Source: an uncultured Christensenellaceae bacterium
GTDB taxonomy: Bacteria > Bacillota > Clostridia > Christensenellales > Pumilibacteraceae
NCBI GenBank assembly: GCA_910587445.1
Contig: CAJULE010000007.1
Span: forward strand, 1 to 64,000
DNA length: 64,000 nucleotides
Direction of reading: 5' to 3'
How positions within the stretch are numbered: position 1 is the first letter of the stretch; every line of letters begins with the position of its first letter. The notes beneath the pieces were generated by a model that was given only the letters and a program-made list of their open reading frames with translations, did not search any database and was not told the DNA's origin. The position numbers were made by a program, and so were the translations under genes. Shown one piece after another: positions 26,464 through 34,257 of this stretch.

Positions 26464-26489
26464 TTTCCCTGATTCGGATATGCGACATC

Positions 26490-26522
26490 ACGCACGGACG
26501 TACAAAACGCGCCGTGCGTTTT
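26490..26522 (+). terminator. Terminator after the M23 peptidase gene
   Basis: ACGCACGG/CCGTGCGT stem followed by TTTT. It is nested in a wider CGGATA/TATCCG pair (26474-26530), an architecture that recalls the larger palindromic elements of this window. Confidence 0.75.
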
Positions 26523-26531
26523 CGTATCCGT

Positions 26532-26560
26532 AAATATCCTATTATTTTAATAGGATATTT
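26532..26560. promoter_or_regulatory. Perfect palindrome abutting the copA promoter, probable operator
   Basis: AAATATCCTATTA, three-base centre, then its exact complement, ending two bases before the -35 box of copA. It is AT-rich and has no T-run suggesting a terminator. Placement fits a repressor or activator site, perhaps for copper, but the sequence does not match the CsoR or CopY operators I know. Confidence 0.6.
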
Positions 26561-26562
26561 AC

Positions 26563-26592
26563 TTGACAAGAGTAAGGCGAATGTATTAGAAT
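26563..26592 (+). promoter_or_regulatory. copA promoter
   Basis: Perfect TTGACA, 18-base spacer, TAGAAT, about 50 bases before the TTG start codon. Confidence 0.75.
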
Positions 26593-26640
26593 AACAGTGC
26601 GCGAAAAAAAAGAACGCGCATATCTGAAAGGAGAAGCGTT

Positions 26641-29199
26641 TTGAAGCAAGATTTCGACATAAGCGGCATGACCTGTTCGGCGTGCTCGGCGCACGTGCAA
26701 AAGGCGGTGGAAAAGCTTGACGGCGTATCGAGCGCGGCGGTCAATCTGTTGACGAATTCGATGAAGGTCGTTTACGACGAGAAAAAGACGGGCGACAAAG
26801 CCATAATTTCCGCAGTGGAAAAGGCGGGGTACGGAGCGGCGGTAAAGGGAGGGAAAGTCGAAGGGACGGGGGCGAAAACCCAAAGCGGAGACAAGGCGTA
26901 TATAGTCCGTCTGTGCGTGTCCGTTGCGTTCACGATCGCGCTCATGTACTTTTCCATGGGCGGAATGATAGGCTTGCCTCAGCCGCCGTTCATGCAAGGC
27001 GAAGCGGGCGCGGCAGCCATGGCTTTTACGCAAATGCTTTTGTGCCTTCCCGTCATATACGTAAACTTTGCCTATTTCAAAAACGGCTTTAAAAGACTGT
27101 TTACGCTTGCGCCGAATATGGACAGCTTGATCGCTCTCGGCTCGAGCGTATCGTTCGCATACGGCATATTCGTGCTTTATATGCTTATGTATGCGAGCGG
27201 CACGGGAGACGCCGCGCTTTCTCACGCATATATGCACGAGCTGTATTTCGAGTCGTCGGCGATGATACTCACTCTAATCACGCTGGGAAAATTTCTCGAA
27301 CATAAGTCGAAGAGAAGGACGACGGACGCGGTGGAAAAATTAAAGGCGCTCGTGCCGCCCACCGCCGTCGTGATCGCAGACGGAAAGGAGACCGTCGTGG
27401 ACAGCAAATCGCTCAAGACGGGCGACGTCGCGGTCATAAAAGCGGGCGCCAAACTGCCGTGCGACGGAGAGATAATAGACGGCGAGATCCACGTCGACGA
27501 GAGCGCCGTCACGGGCGAAAGTATGCCCGTGCGTAAGGGATCGGGCGCGAGCGTTACGGGCGGTACGACCGCCGTGAGCGGCTATGCGCTCGTAAAAGTC
27601 GGTTCGGTCGGCGAGGACAGCGTAATCGCGTCCATAATAAGGCTCGTGCAGGACGCGAATTCCGACAAGGCGCCGATCGCCAGACTTGCCGACAAAATCG
27701 CGGGCATATTCGTGCCCGTCGTGCTCGGCATAGCTCTCGTCGCGTTCATAGTCTGGGCGGCGGCGGGGCAGGGTTTCGAACTTGCCATGCGCATGGCTGT
27801 GTCGGTGCTCGTTATCTCCTGTCCGTGCGCTTTGGGGCTTGCCACTCCCGTCGCCGTCATGGTCGGTACGGGCAAGGGCGCCGAAAACGGCATACTCATA
27901 AAATCGGGCGAAGCGCTCGAGACGCTTCACGGAGTAAAGACGGTCATATTCGACAAGACGGGAACTATTACTTACGGTAAACCCACCGTAACGGATTTTG
28001 TTTCGGACGGCGACAGGGAGAGTCTCATTGCCGCGGTGGGCGCAATCGAGGAAAGGTCCGAGCACCCTCTCGGCAAGGCGATCGCGGCTTTTGCCGGCTC
28101 GAAAAAAGAAGTGCGGGATTTTGTCACGCTTTCCGGCAGGGGCGTCGGCGCAACCGTCGAGGGTGAAAAATATTTCATAGGCAATGCCGCGCTCATGAGT
28201 GAAAACGGCATAGGTATCGACGACAGGTGGAAAGAGCGTGCGGAGGCTTTCGCAAACGAGGGCAAGACGCCCATGCTCATCGCGAAAAGCGGCAATCTCG
28301 TCGGCATAGTCGCGGTTGCGGATACCGTAAAGGAAAGTTCGGCGGCGGCGATCGCACAGCTTAAAAAATTGGGCGTGAGAACGGTCATGCTTACGGGCGA
28401 CAATGCGGTGACGGCAAACGCTGTCGCAAAAACCGTGGGCGTGGACGAGGTTTTCGCCGAGGTGCTTCCCGCAGAAAAAGAGCAGGTGGTTCGCCGCTTT
28501 ATGGAGAGCGGTCGCACCGCTATGGTGGGCGACGGCATAAACGACGCGCCGGCGCTCGAGCGTGCCGACGTCGGTATCGCCGTGGGCGCGGGGGCGGATA
28601 TTGCCCTCGACAGCGCGGACGTCATTCTCATAAAGAACGATCTCGGCGACGTTGCGGCGGCGGTAAAGCTGTCGAAGGCGACCATTCGCAACGTCAAGCA
28701 AAATCTGTTCTGGGCGTTTTTCTACAACGTAGTATGTATTCCGCTTGCCGCGGGAGTGCTCTATCCCGCCTTCGGAATCGCGCTCAATCCCATGATAGGC
28801 GCGGCGGCAATGAGCCTTTCGTCGCTGTTCGTCGTCGGCAACGCATTGCGCTTGAAATTCTTTAAGCCGAGCCGCGGAAAAAAGAACGAAAAGGCGGAAA
28901 ACGTCACTGCCGGAGTTTGTCCTCTTGCGCCGCCCGAAACGGTCGAAAACGATTATAATGACCCCGAAAGCGGGGAAAAGGAGAATATCATGAAGTATGT
29001 AATGAAAATCGAAGGTATGTCTTGCGGACATTGCTCGGCGCGTGTGGAAAAGGCGCTTGCCGCGCTCGGTGCGGAAGCGAAAGTCGACCTTGCGGCAAAG
29101 ACGGCGGCAATCGACGCTCTCGCGACTCTCGATAAGCAGACGATGCTCGACGCAGTTAAGGACGCCGGCTACGAGCCCGTCGAAATAACCGAAGCGTAA
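26641..29199 (+). CDS. copA: Copper-exporting P-type ATPase with fused C-terminal CopZ-like domain
   Basis: 852 residues starting at TTG with AAAGGAG upstream. Domains in order: N-terminal metal-binding domain with GMTCSACS (residues 9-16); eight membrane helices; TGES actuator loop; membrane metal site SCPCALGL (near 393); phosphorylation site DKTGT (Asp near 437); GDGINDAPAL hinge; and, after a linker, a second metal-binding domain with GMSCGHCS (residues 783-852). It pumps Cu(I) out of the cytoplasm. The C-terminal domain is unusual for CopA and has its own ribosome binding site and ATG (28990), so a separate 69-residue chaperone may be made. The 20-cysteine protein gene and rubrerythrin follow. 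Confidence 0.97.
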   Translation: MKQDFDISGMTCSACSAHVQKAVEKLDGVSSAAVNLLTNSMKVVYDEKKTGDKAIISAVEKAGYGAAVKGGKVEGTGAKTQSGDKAYIVRLCVSVAFTIALMYFSMGGMIGLPQPPFMQGEAGAAAMAFTQMLLCLPVIYVNFAYFKNGFKRLFTLAPNMDSLIALGSSVSFAYGIFVLYMLMYASGTGDAALSHAYMHELYFESSAMILTLITLGKFLEHKSKRRTTDAVEKLKALVPPTAVVIADGKETVVDSKSLKTGDVAVIKAGAKLPCDGEIIDGEIHVDESAVTGESMPVRKGSGASVTGGTTAVSGYALVKVGSVGEDSVIASIIRLVQDANSDKAPIARLADKIAGIFVPVVLGIALVAFIVWAAAGQGFELAMRMAVSVLVISCPCALGLATPVAVMVGTGKGAENGILIKSGEALETLHGVKTVIFDKTGTITYGKPTVTDFVSDGDRESLIAAVGAIEERSEHPLGKAIAAFAGSKKEVRDFVTLSGRGVGATVEGEKYFIGNAALMSENGIGIDDRWKERAEAFANEGKTPMLIAKSGNLVGIVAVADTVKESSAAAIAQLKKLGVRTVMLTGDNAVTANAVAKTVGVDEVFAEVLPAEKEQVVRRFMESGRTAMVGDGINDAPALERADVGIAVGAGADIALDSADVILIKNDLGDVAAAVKLSKATIRNVKQNLFWAFFYNVVCIPLAAGVLYPAFGIALNPMIGAAAMSLSSLFVVGNALRLKFFKPSRGKKNEKAENVTAGVCPLAPPETVENDYNDPESGEKENIMKYVMKIEGMSCGHCSARVEKALAALGAEAKVDLAAKTAAIDALATLDKQTMLDAVKDAGYEPVEITEA
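28976..28992 (+). promoter_or_regulatory. Internal ribosome binding site and start for a CopZ-like chaperone
   Basis: AAAAGGAG at 28976-28983, six-base gap, ATG at 28990, in frame with copA. It is preceded by the hairpin CCCCG-AAAG-CGGGG (28962-28975). Initiation here would give a 69-residue heavy-metal-associated domain protein beginning MKYVMKIEGMSCGHC, exactly a free CopZ. Confidence 0.65.
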
Positions 29200-29256
29200 A
29201 CGTAATAAATAACAAGAAAGAAAGTACAATTAAATAATCGAAACCGTGAAAAAGCA

Positions 29257-29285
29257 AAACTGCGGACATGAGCCGCGGTTTTTGC
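29257..29285 (+). terminator. copA terminator
   Basis: AAACTGCGG / CCGCGGTTT stem with one mismatch, seven-base loop and a TTTTT run. Confidence 0.8.
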
Positions 29286-29392
29286 CTAATCGAAGTTCGC
29301 TCGGGTCGGGTTAAGCAAGCGCCTTTGGGTGCGAAGCGTAGCGCCGACCCGCGTGTGGGCGATATTCTGCATACGTCGTCTACAGAATAAAA

Positions 29393-29429
29393 AAACATTC
29401 CGCACGTGAGCTCTCCGCGCGGAATGTTT
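29393..29429 (-). terminator. Terminator of the cysteine-rich protein gene
   Basis: AAACATTCCGC / GCGGAATGTTT stem. Read on the minus strand it runs into a seven-T tract, and it lies 28 bases after the stop codon of the minus-strand gene. Confidence 0.8.
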
Positions 29430-29456
29430 GTCATGGTATACGTTTAAATTCTCGGT

Positions 29457-29693
29457 TTAGCGGAAAAGCCTCGAGAAGCAGCCGCAGATGCCGCAACATT
29501 TGCGACGGCAGCACTTATTGCCGCAACCGCAGTCATGGCAGCCCTCGCTTCCGCCGTTTTCCTGTCTTGCGCAGCCGCAGGAGCAACCGTAGCTTTCGTA
29601 GTTTTCACAGCCGCAGGAGCAGCCGTTGCTTTCGTAATCGTTGCCGCAGTTACAGCCGCAGCCGTGATTTTCTCTTTCGAAACAATCGCACAT
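29457..29693 (-). CDS. Cysteine-rich small protein, metallothionein-like
   Basis: 78 residues with 20 cysteines, arranged as CGC, CSCGC, CNC, CC and CGICGC clusters separated by Gly/Asn/Glu/Tyr spacers (two near-identical units ENYESYGCSCGC and NDYESNGCSCGC). No signal peptide. GGAGG lies 11 bases before the ATG, and a minus-strand terminator follows the stop, so it behaves as a real gene; the overlapping longer frame on the same strand is a shadow. The clustered thiols and its place beside a copper exporter and a rubrerythrin suggest metal binding or storage. It does not match a metallothionein family that I can name. Confidence 0.75.
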   Translation of the reverse strand: MCDCFERENHGCGCNCGNDYESNGCSCGCENYESYGCSCGCARQENGGSEGCHDCGCGNKCCRRKCCGICGCFSRLFR

Positions 29694-29830
29694 GATGTTT
29701 TTATCCTCCGTGTTTCGGGCGTTTTAAAGTCTTTCGGAGCGCCCGCAAAAGACCTGTTTGCCCTCACTTTCAGTATATGCGGTAAGAACGGTAAGGTTCG
29801 CATATATTGTGTGAAATGTACTCTATCCGC

Positions 29831-29859
29831 TTGACAACATACAAGAAAGCGGATATAAT
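29831..29859 (+). promoter_or_regulatory. Rubrerythrin promoter
   Basis: Perfect TTGACA, 17-base spacer, perfect TATAAT, about 75 bases before the rubrerythrin ATG. It is divergent from the cysteine-rich gene. Confidence 0.9.
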
Positions 29860-29934
29860 GAGGACGTGTCTGTGGAATATGGGAGATTGTTTTTTGAGTC
29901 CGCGGACAACATAAAAATCAAGGAGATAAAGAAT

Positions 29935-30474
29935 ATGAAAAAGAAAAAGAGATGCCTTGTATGCGGTTGCATAGTAGACGAGGAAGTAGGTCGTTGCCCC
30001 CAGTGCGGAGCGACAAAGTTCGAAGCTTATGAGGAAGGCAAGGAAGCCGCTTGGGCTTGCGTGCACGGCGTAGGCGACGGTAAGGTCGAGGACGCGGAAG
30101 TCTTGCAGGGGCTTAAGGATCACTTCAACGGCGAGTGCACGGAAGTGGGAATGTATCTCGCAATGTCGCGCGTTGCGGACAGAGAGGGCTATCCCGAGGT
30201 GGCAGAGGCGTATAAGAGAATAGCTTTCGAGGAAGCCGAGCACGCGGCTAAGTTCTGCGAGCTTCTCGGCGAGGTCGTTTCGCCTTCCACCAAAGCCAAT
30301 CTCGAGGCACGCGTTGCCGCAGAGGGTGGAGCTTGCCAGGCTAAGCTCGACATAGCGTCCCGCGCAAAGAAGCTCGGCTACGACGCCGTTCACGACACCG
30401 TTCACGAAATGGCAAAGGACGAGGCTCGTCACGGCGCGGCTTTCAAGGGACTTCTTTCGAGATACTTCAAGTAA
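29935..30474 (+). CDS. Reverse rubrerythrin
   Basis: 179 residues from an ATG with AAGGAG upstream. The rubredoxin-like iron centre is at the N-terminus (CLVCGCIVDE, then CPQCGATKFE), and the four-helix diiron domain follows, with ligands in NGECTEVGMY, FEEAEHAAKF, ARVAAEGG and KDEARHGAAF. This inverted order defines the reverse rubrerythrins of clostridia, which reduce hydrogen peroxide and oxygen with NADH-derived electrons. A strong consensus promoter fits high expression under oxidative stress. Confidence 0.95.
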   Translation: MKKKKRCLVCGCIVDEEVGRCPQCGATKFEAYEEGKEAAWACVHGVGDGKVEDAEVLQGLKDHFNGECTEVGMYLAMSRVADREGYPEVAEAYKRIAFEEAEHAAKFCELLGEVVSPSTKANLEARVAAEGGACQAKLDIASRAKKLGYDAVHDTVHEMAKDEARHGAAFKGLLSRYFK

Positions 30475-30498
30475 TTATAAATCGATATGAAACGAAAC

Positions 30499-30529
30499 AA
30501 AAGGAAACCGATATATTCGGTTTCCTTTT
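30499..30529 (+). terminator. Rubrerythrin terminator
   Basis: AAAAGGAAACCGA / TCGGTTTCCTTTT stem, five-base loop, T-run. It may also serve the convergent DUF2752 gene. Confidence 0.9.
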
Positions 30530-30543
30530 TCGTATGCTTCCGC

Positions 30544-30867
30544 CTAATGCAACAGGGCATAGCGCAAAATAAAAGCTGCGCTTGAGAATGAGATAAAGAC
30601 GATATCGAATACAAGAAGCGCGCGTCGGCTTTTGAGTATTCGCAAGTGGGCGACGCCGAGCACGAACGGCACTCCGAGAGGAATGAGTGAGTGCATGGCA
30701 AACGCACCCGAAATATCTCCCGTCAAAAACAGAAGGTGGGCTCTCGTCATTCCGCAAAAAGGACAGCTTATGCCTGTAAGCCGCCGTATCGGACAGCCGA
30801 TTATAAGCGCGTATGCGAGGACGACGGCAATGCGAACGGCGTGTGAGCGAAGCGATTTTAATATCAA
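30544..30867 (-). CDS. DUF2752 membrane protein
   Basis: 107 residues from a TTG at 30867 that overlaps the TGA of the upstream TM2 gene. Longer frames run antiparallel through that gene and are rejected. The family signature SCPFCGMTRA is present after the first helix, and two more helices follow. DUF2752 proteins are small inner-membrane proteins of unknown function that commonly lie beside TM2-domain proteins, as here. Expression is probably by translational coupling, since no ribosome binding site is visible. Confidence 0.85.
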   Translation of the reverse strand: MILKSLRSHAVRIAVVLAYALIIGCPIRRLTGISCPFCGMTRAHLLFLTGDISGAFAMHSLIPLGVPFVLGVAHLRILKSRRALLVFDIVFISFSSAAFILRYALLH

Positions 30868-31202
30868 AGTTGGATCATCAGGTTGTTGAAGTTCTTTTCC
30901 TTGGCTTTTTTGTAGCTGATGAAAATGTCGATAATCGGCCACAGTCCGCAGGTGAGCCAACCAAGCAAAAGCTTTCCTACGCCGAGCCCGATATCGCCTA
31001 TCATAAATCGGTCTACGCCTAAGCCGCCGAGAAAAATCGAGAACAAAAGGATGTGCGTCGGATTGTGCAGAGCCGTGCACATGATTGCGTCCGCTTTTTC
31101 GTCCGGCACTTCACGCAAGCGGTTTTTGAGCATCATGGCTTTTTCCGCGGGGATCTTGTCCCTGACGACGTTCATTATTTGATTGATGTTTTCTTCTTTC
31201 AT
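30864..31202 (-). CDS. TM2 domain protein
   Basis: 112 residues from the ATG at 31202 with GGAGGT seven bases upstream. A soluble helical N-terminus (about 50 residues) precedes the TM2 domain: a helix with FSIFLGGLGVDRFMIGDIGLGVGKL, a DxF-type turn, and a second helix LTCGLWPIIDIFISYKKA. The family function is unknown. It overlaps the DUF2752 gene by four bases. It is divergent from the Xre-like gene, and the shared intergenic region carries repeated operator-like sites. Confidence 0.88.
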   Translation of the reverse strand: MKEENINQIMNVVRDKIPAEKAMMLKNRLREVPDEKADAIMCTALHNPTHILLFSIFLGGLGVDRFMIGDIGLGVGKLLLGWLTCGLWPIIDIFISYKKAKEKNFNNLMIQL

Positions 31203-31224
31203 GTGATTGACCTCCAAATAGTTT

Positions 31225-31347
31225 CAAAATGATTGAAATTTGACATAATTGCAACAAAATTCATTCATTTTGTACTATTTTAATATATAAGCACGAAAAA
31301 GTCAACCATTTTGTAGCTTTTTGATTATAGAACGTCACCATTTTGTA
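31225..31347. promoter_or_regulatory. Repeated CATTTTGTA sites between TM2 and Xre-like genes
   Basis: CATTTTGTA occurs at 31266-31274, 31307-31315 and 31339-31347, CAAAATG (inverted) at 31225-31231, and ACAAAAT-N6-ATTTTGT forms a perfect palindrome at 31254-31273. The last copy overlaps a TATAAT at 31346-31351 in front of the Xre-like gene. The layout suggests operator sites for that regulator on both divergent genes. Confidence 0.65.
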
Positions 31348-31396
31348 TAATAATAAAAAAGCCGAGGAAAAGAGCCGCGGCGAAAAGGGCGACGTT

Positions 31397-31720
31397 ATGT
31401 TCAGATTGAAAGAGATAAGGACGGAATGCGGAATCAAGCGAAGTAAAATGGCGGCGGATTTAAAGATAAATGCGGGAACCGTTGCAAATTACGAAAACGA
31501 GATCAGACAGGCTCCGTATGAATATCTGATAAAGTTTGCCGATTATTTCGACGTAAGCATAGACTATCTTTTGGGGCGCGGCGAAGAAGAAAAACCTCTT
31601 CGTCCCGAAAGCGCAATGACGGGCGAAGAGGCAAAGCTTCTTGCGGATTTTCGTTTGCTCGACAGGTTGGGCAAAAGCCGTGTATGCGAATATGTCGAGC
31701 TTTGGAAAGAGAAAGAATAA
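31397..31720 (+). CDS. Xre-family helix-turn-helix regulator
   Basis: 107 residues from the ATG at 31397. The helix-turn-helix spans about residues 2-58 (FRLKEIRTECGIKRSKMAADL, INAGTVANYENEIRQ, YLIKFADYFDVSIDYLLGR), the standard Cro/CI type, followed by a short C-terminal helical region. It probably represses its own promoter and that of the divergent TM2 gene through the CATTTTGTA sites. It does not carry a peptidase or sensor domain. Confidence 0.92.
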   Translation: MFRLKEIRTECGIKRSKMAADLKINAGTVANYENEIRQAPYEYLIKFADYFDVSIDYLLGRGEEEKPLRPESAMTGEEAKLLADFRLLDRLGKSRVCEYVELWKEKE

Positions 31721-31825
31721 AACGGTATACGGGATAAATCATACGGCGCGCGGCAACGAAAGCGCACTTTCAATAGGGATTTAAAAAACCAAATATTTAA
31801 TATCTGCACTTTTAAGTGATGACAA

Positions 31826-31856
31826 AAAGCCCTCTGACAAATTGTTTGAGGGCTTT
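31826..31856. terminator. Terminator at the edge of the AT-rich segment
   Basis: AAAGCCCTC / GAGGGCTTT with an inner CAAA/TTTG pair. It lies between the convergent Xre-like and YoaP-like genes. Confidence 0.75.
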
Positions 31857-31894
31857 GACTACACATTATTAAGTAAGGCAAATTGAAATTTATA

Positions 31895-32653
31895 TTACTG
31901 TTTATAATAACTCTCTACAAGTTCAAGAAACTTCTTCTCGTTTAGGATTTCGTTTGATATATATTGTCCGTTGTAAAATACGGCATAATTCGTCCACGCC
32001 ATAGGCGCGTTTTGCGCTTTTTCCTTGCTGTCTATCAATACGCTTTCAAACGGAATGCCTTTGTCCTTTGCCATTTGCTGAACAAGCGGAACGTATTTAG
32101 CCGTAAACGGACAATCGTGCGTATAATACACAACAAAACCTTGTTTATCTATATGCGGCTGTTTTGCTTGTTCTTTGAATTTCGGAACGGGCGCATTTTC
32201 GTCAAAAGATAAATACATTAAAGTAAAGTTTGGATTTGCTTTATCCGCAACCTTAAACCCTTTATAAGCAAAATATTTCGGATCTGACAAAAACGGCATT
32301 TTCTTCGGGGACGAAATTACGGTTAAGCCGCATTTACCTTGCTCTTTTGCATCGGCTATACAGGCGTTTAATAAATCGTTGGCATAGCCGTGTCCTTTGA
32401 ATGAACCTGAAACCCAAAAGCAATTTATGTGCATATAGTCGTTTGCTTCGATAGGACACCAAGCGTTTTCGGCGGGTATGTATTCGATAAAACATTTTCC
32501 GCGCTCGGTAGATTTCAAAAATACCAATCCGTCTTTTATCCTTTCTTTAAGCCACGCTTTCTTGCTTGCTACTTGTATATCTTTATTGTTTGATATGGCG
32601 CAACAAATATGTTCCTTCCCCAAATTGTCGAGTGTGAGTTTAATATATTCCAT
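31895..32653 (-). CDS. GNAT acetyltransferase with YoaP-like C-terminal domain
   Basis: 252 residues, the length of Bacillus YoaP. N-terminal GNAT domain (residues 1-150) with the acetyl-CoA loop region SGSFKGHGYANDLLNACIADA; C-terminal thioredoxin-like YoaP domain with YYTHDCPFTAKYVPLV and the ending NEKKFLELVESYYKQ. The substrate is unknown. Base use is clearly richer in A and T than in genes outside 31.7-34.2 kb. The leader ACGATAAACAGTAATTT precedes its ribosome binding site (GGAG), as for the gene at 33348. Confidence 0.9.
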   Translation of the reverse strand: MEYIKLTLDNLGKEHICCAISNNKDIQVASKKAWLKERIKDGLVFLKSTERGKCFIEYIPAENAWCPIEANDYMHINCFWVSGSFKGHGYANDLLNACIADAKEQGKCGLTVISSPKKMPFLSDPKYFAYKGFKVADKANPNFTLMYLSFDENAPVPKFKEQAKQPHIDKQGFVVYYTHDCPFTAKYVPLVQQMAKDKGIPFESVLIDSKEKAQNAPMAWTNYAVFYNGQYISNEILNEKKFLELVESYYKQ

Positions 32654-32689
32654 ATTTTTTGTTCTCCGTCAAATTACTGTTTATCGTAG

Positions 32690-33280
32690 TTACATTTTCG
32701 GCATAGGCGCATTGTAAAAGCCGAGCTTATGAAAATCATACCAGCCTTTTATTTGTTCTTCGGTTGATACCAATAAAGCTCGTAATACTTCTTGCGCAAA
32801 TTCAAGAGCTGCCGTTCCATTTGCCGTGATAACATTATTGTCCAATACCGCTTGCCTATGCATAAAGCCTTGTTCGTTTGTATAAGACGAATATTGTTTT
32901 AATTCGTTCAAATCATTAGCCGTATGTTTTGCGCCATTCAACGCCCCAATAGAGCCTAAAAATCTACAAGCATCGCAAATCGCACCTACCACTTTGCCGC
33001 TCTTAATGCAAGCATCAATAAGCGGCTTAACTTGCATAGCGTTCTCGTTATGCCACGACATACCACCAATAAGTATTACGGCACCATAATCGGACGGTAA
33101 TGTAAGTAAATCATAATCAGGCAAACACTTAACACCGCCAATAGAGGTAACGGCGTTCTTTGTAAGTGATACAGTTTTATTTTCAAACTTGCCGCCACCG
33201 AGCATATTGACCGCCGACGAAATATAAGCAAGCTCCCAATCAGCCCATTGTTCCAAGATTACATATAGTATTTTTTTCAT
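32690..33280 (-). CDS. DJ-1/PfpI family protein
   Basis: 196 residues from the second of two close ATGs (33280), which has the better spacing to AAGGA. Opens MKKILYVILEQWADWELAYISS; the nucleophile elbow is GAICDACRFLGSIGALNG with Cys near 100, followed by AKHTAND. This is the YoaZ/PfpI-like branch of the class I glutamine amidotransferase fold; the activity (deglycase, protease or other) cannot be predicted. AT-rich, in line with its two neighbours. Confidence 0.9.
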   Translation of the reverse strand: MKKILYVILEQWADWELAYISSAVNMLGGGKFENKTVSLTKNAVTSIGGVKCLPDYDLLTLPSDYGAVILIGGMSWHNENAMQVKPLIDACIKSGKVVGAICDACRFLGSIGALNGAKHTANDLNELKQYSSYTNEQGFMHRQAVLDNNVITANGTAALEFAQEVLRALLVSTEEQIKGWYDFHKLGFYNAPMPKM

Positions 33281-33347
33281 TATCTTCATTTCCTTTTACG
33301 TCGCTAAATTGAAATTTATCGTTCTGTTTCTTGTGCTTGTCTTGATA

Positions 33348-34106
33348 TTAAAAATCGTAAACAATAACAACACCGTGTTCAAGAGAAAATTCAGCTGCTT
33401 GCCATAAAATAGAAAAAGCAAATTTTGCTAAAGACTCTGTATTGTAGGCCATATGTTTATGCGCTTCTTCTATTCCGTTTTCCTTGCTATATACCATATC
33501 AGCAGGATAACCTTCTGTTTTGCTCCACGAAATGATAGTATTTCTATCGGCATTCCATTCAAAAGAATTATATACTTTCAATTCTTCAAGAAGCAAACTA
33601 CTTGTTGCCAAAATACTTTCCTCTGAATTTGGTAAAACATAATTAAACATTATATTCCTTTTAATAGGAAGCCACCAACCATTGCCATCAAATAAAGATA
33701 ATTGAAAATCTTTCGTTTCAAGAAATTCTGATACAATAGGGTGTTTGTAAATATCAAAATTCTTAATAATTGTAGAAGGTACTTCTTTATTGCTGTATTT
33801 TGAAGCAATGTAAAGTAATAAAGCATTTAAGGCATCCCAGTCCGGCTTATCTGTATAATATGGCGTAACCTCATAATCCTCATTCCACAATGGTACAGGA
33901 TTTAAATTAAGACCTTTTACTATAGCATTTTGCCATTGAGTTACTAACTCTTGAATTTCTTGTAAAGAAAGTTCATCTTCACTATCTTGTTGTGGTCTTA
34001 TTGTTCGGAAATCTATTCCATTAGCCTCGGCAAATTGTTGTGATACTGTTTTCCAATTATGCGCATAATAACGAATTAATGTCCCTGCATATATATCAAG
34101 TCCCAT
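33348..34106 (-). CDS. Hypothetical protein beginning MGLDIYAGT
   Basis: 252 residues, soluble, no signal peptide, rich in Trp and Tyr. Begins MGLDIYAGTLIRYYAHNWKT. I have no function for it; proteins of this type occur singly in Firmicutes accessory regions. GGAG is found upstream of the ATG, with a consensus promoter (34170-34198) in front. The low GC content and the leader shared with neighbouring genes suggest it arrived with them. Confidence 0.8.
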   Translation of the reverse strand: MGLDIYAGTLIRYYAHNWKTVSQQFAEANGIDFRTIRPQQDSEDELSLQEIQELVTQWQNAIVKGLNLNPVPLWNEDYEVTPYYTDKPDWDALNALLLYIASKYSNKEVPSTIIKNFDIYKHPIVSEFLETKDFQLSLFDGNGWWLPIKRNIMFNYVLPNSEESILATSSLLLEELKVYNSFEWNADRNTIISWSKTEGYPADMVYSKENGIEEAHKHMAYNTESLAKFAFSILWQAAEFSLEHGVVIVYDF

Positions 34107-34169
34107 AACAATACTTTCTCCTTAATCCCAAATAATTTAGTCCTCTAAATTACTGTTTATCGTACAGTC

Positions 34170-34198
34170 ATTATATCATGAAAAATGAAAGAACGCAA
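34170..34198 (-). promoter_or_regulatory. Promoter of the MGLDIYAGT-type gene
   Basis: Minus strand: TTGCGT, 17-base spacer, perfect TATAAT, then GACTGTACGATAA. The same run TATAATGACTGTACGATAA occurs at the TraX-like gene promoter (56477-56497). Confidence 0.8.
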
Positions 34199-34257
34199 CC
34201 TATTTAATGGGTCGTGCATTCGCGCCGCCTCGCGGCAGTCCCTTTTATAAGGAGCCT

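Noticed and set aside
29444..29803. 119-residue Ala/Thr-rich minus-strand frame over the cysteine-rich gene
   Set aside because: It is a shifted reading of the same repeats, with no ribosome binding site, whereas the 78-residue Cys-rich frame has GGAGG and a terminator.
31866..34200. Integron cassette array
   Set aside because: The repeats between genes are short leader motifs, not attC-like sites of 60 bases or more, and no integron integrase is present in the window.
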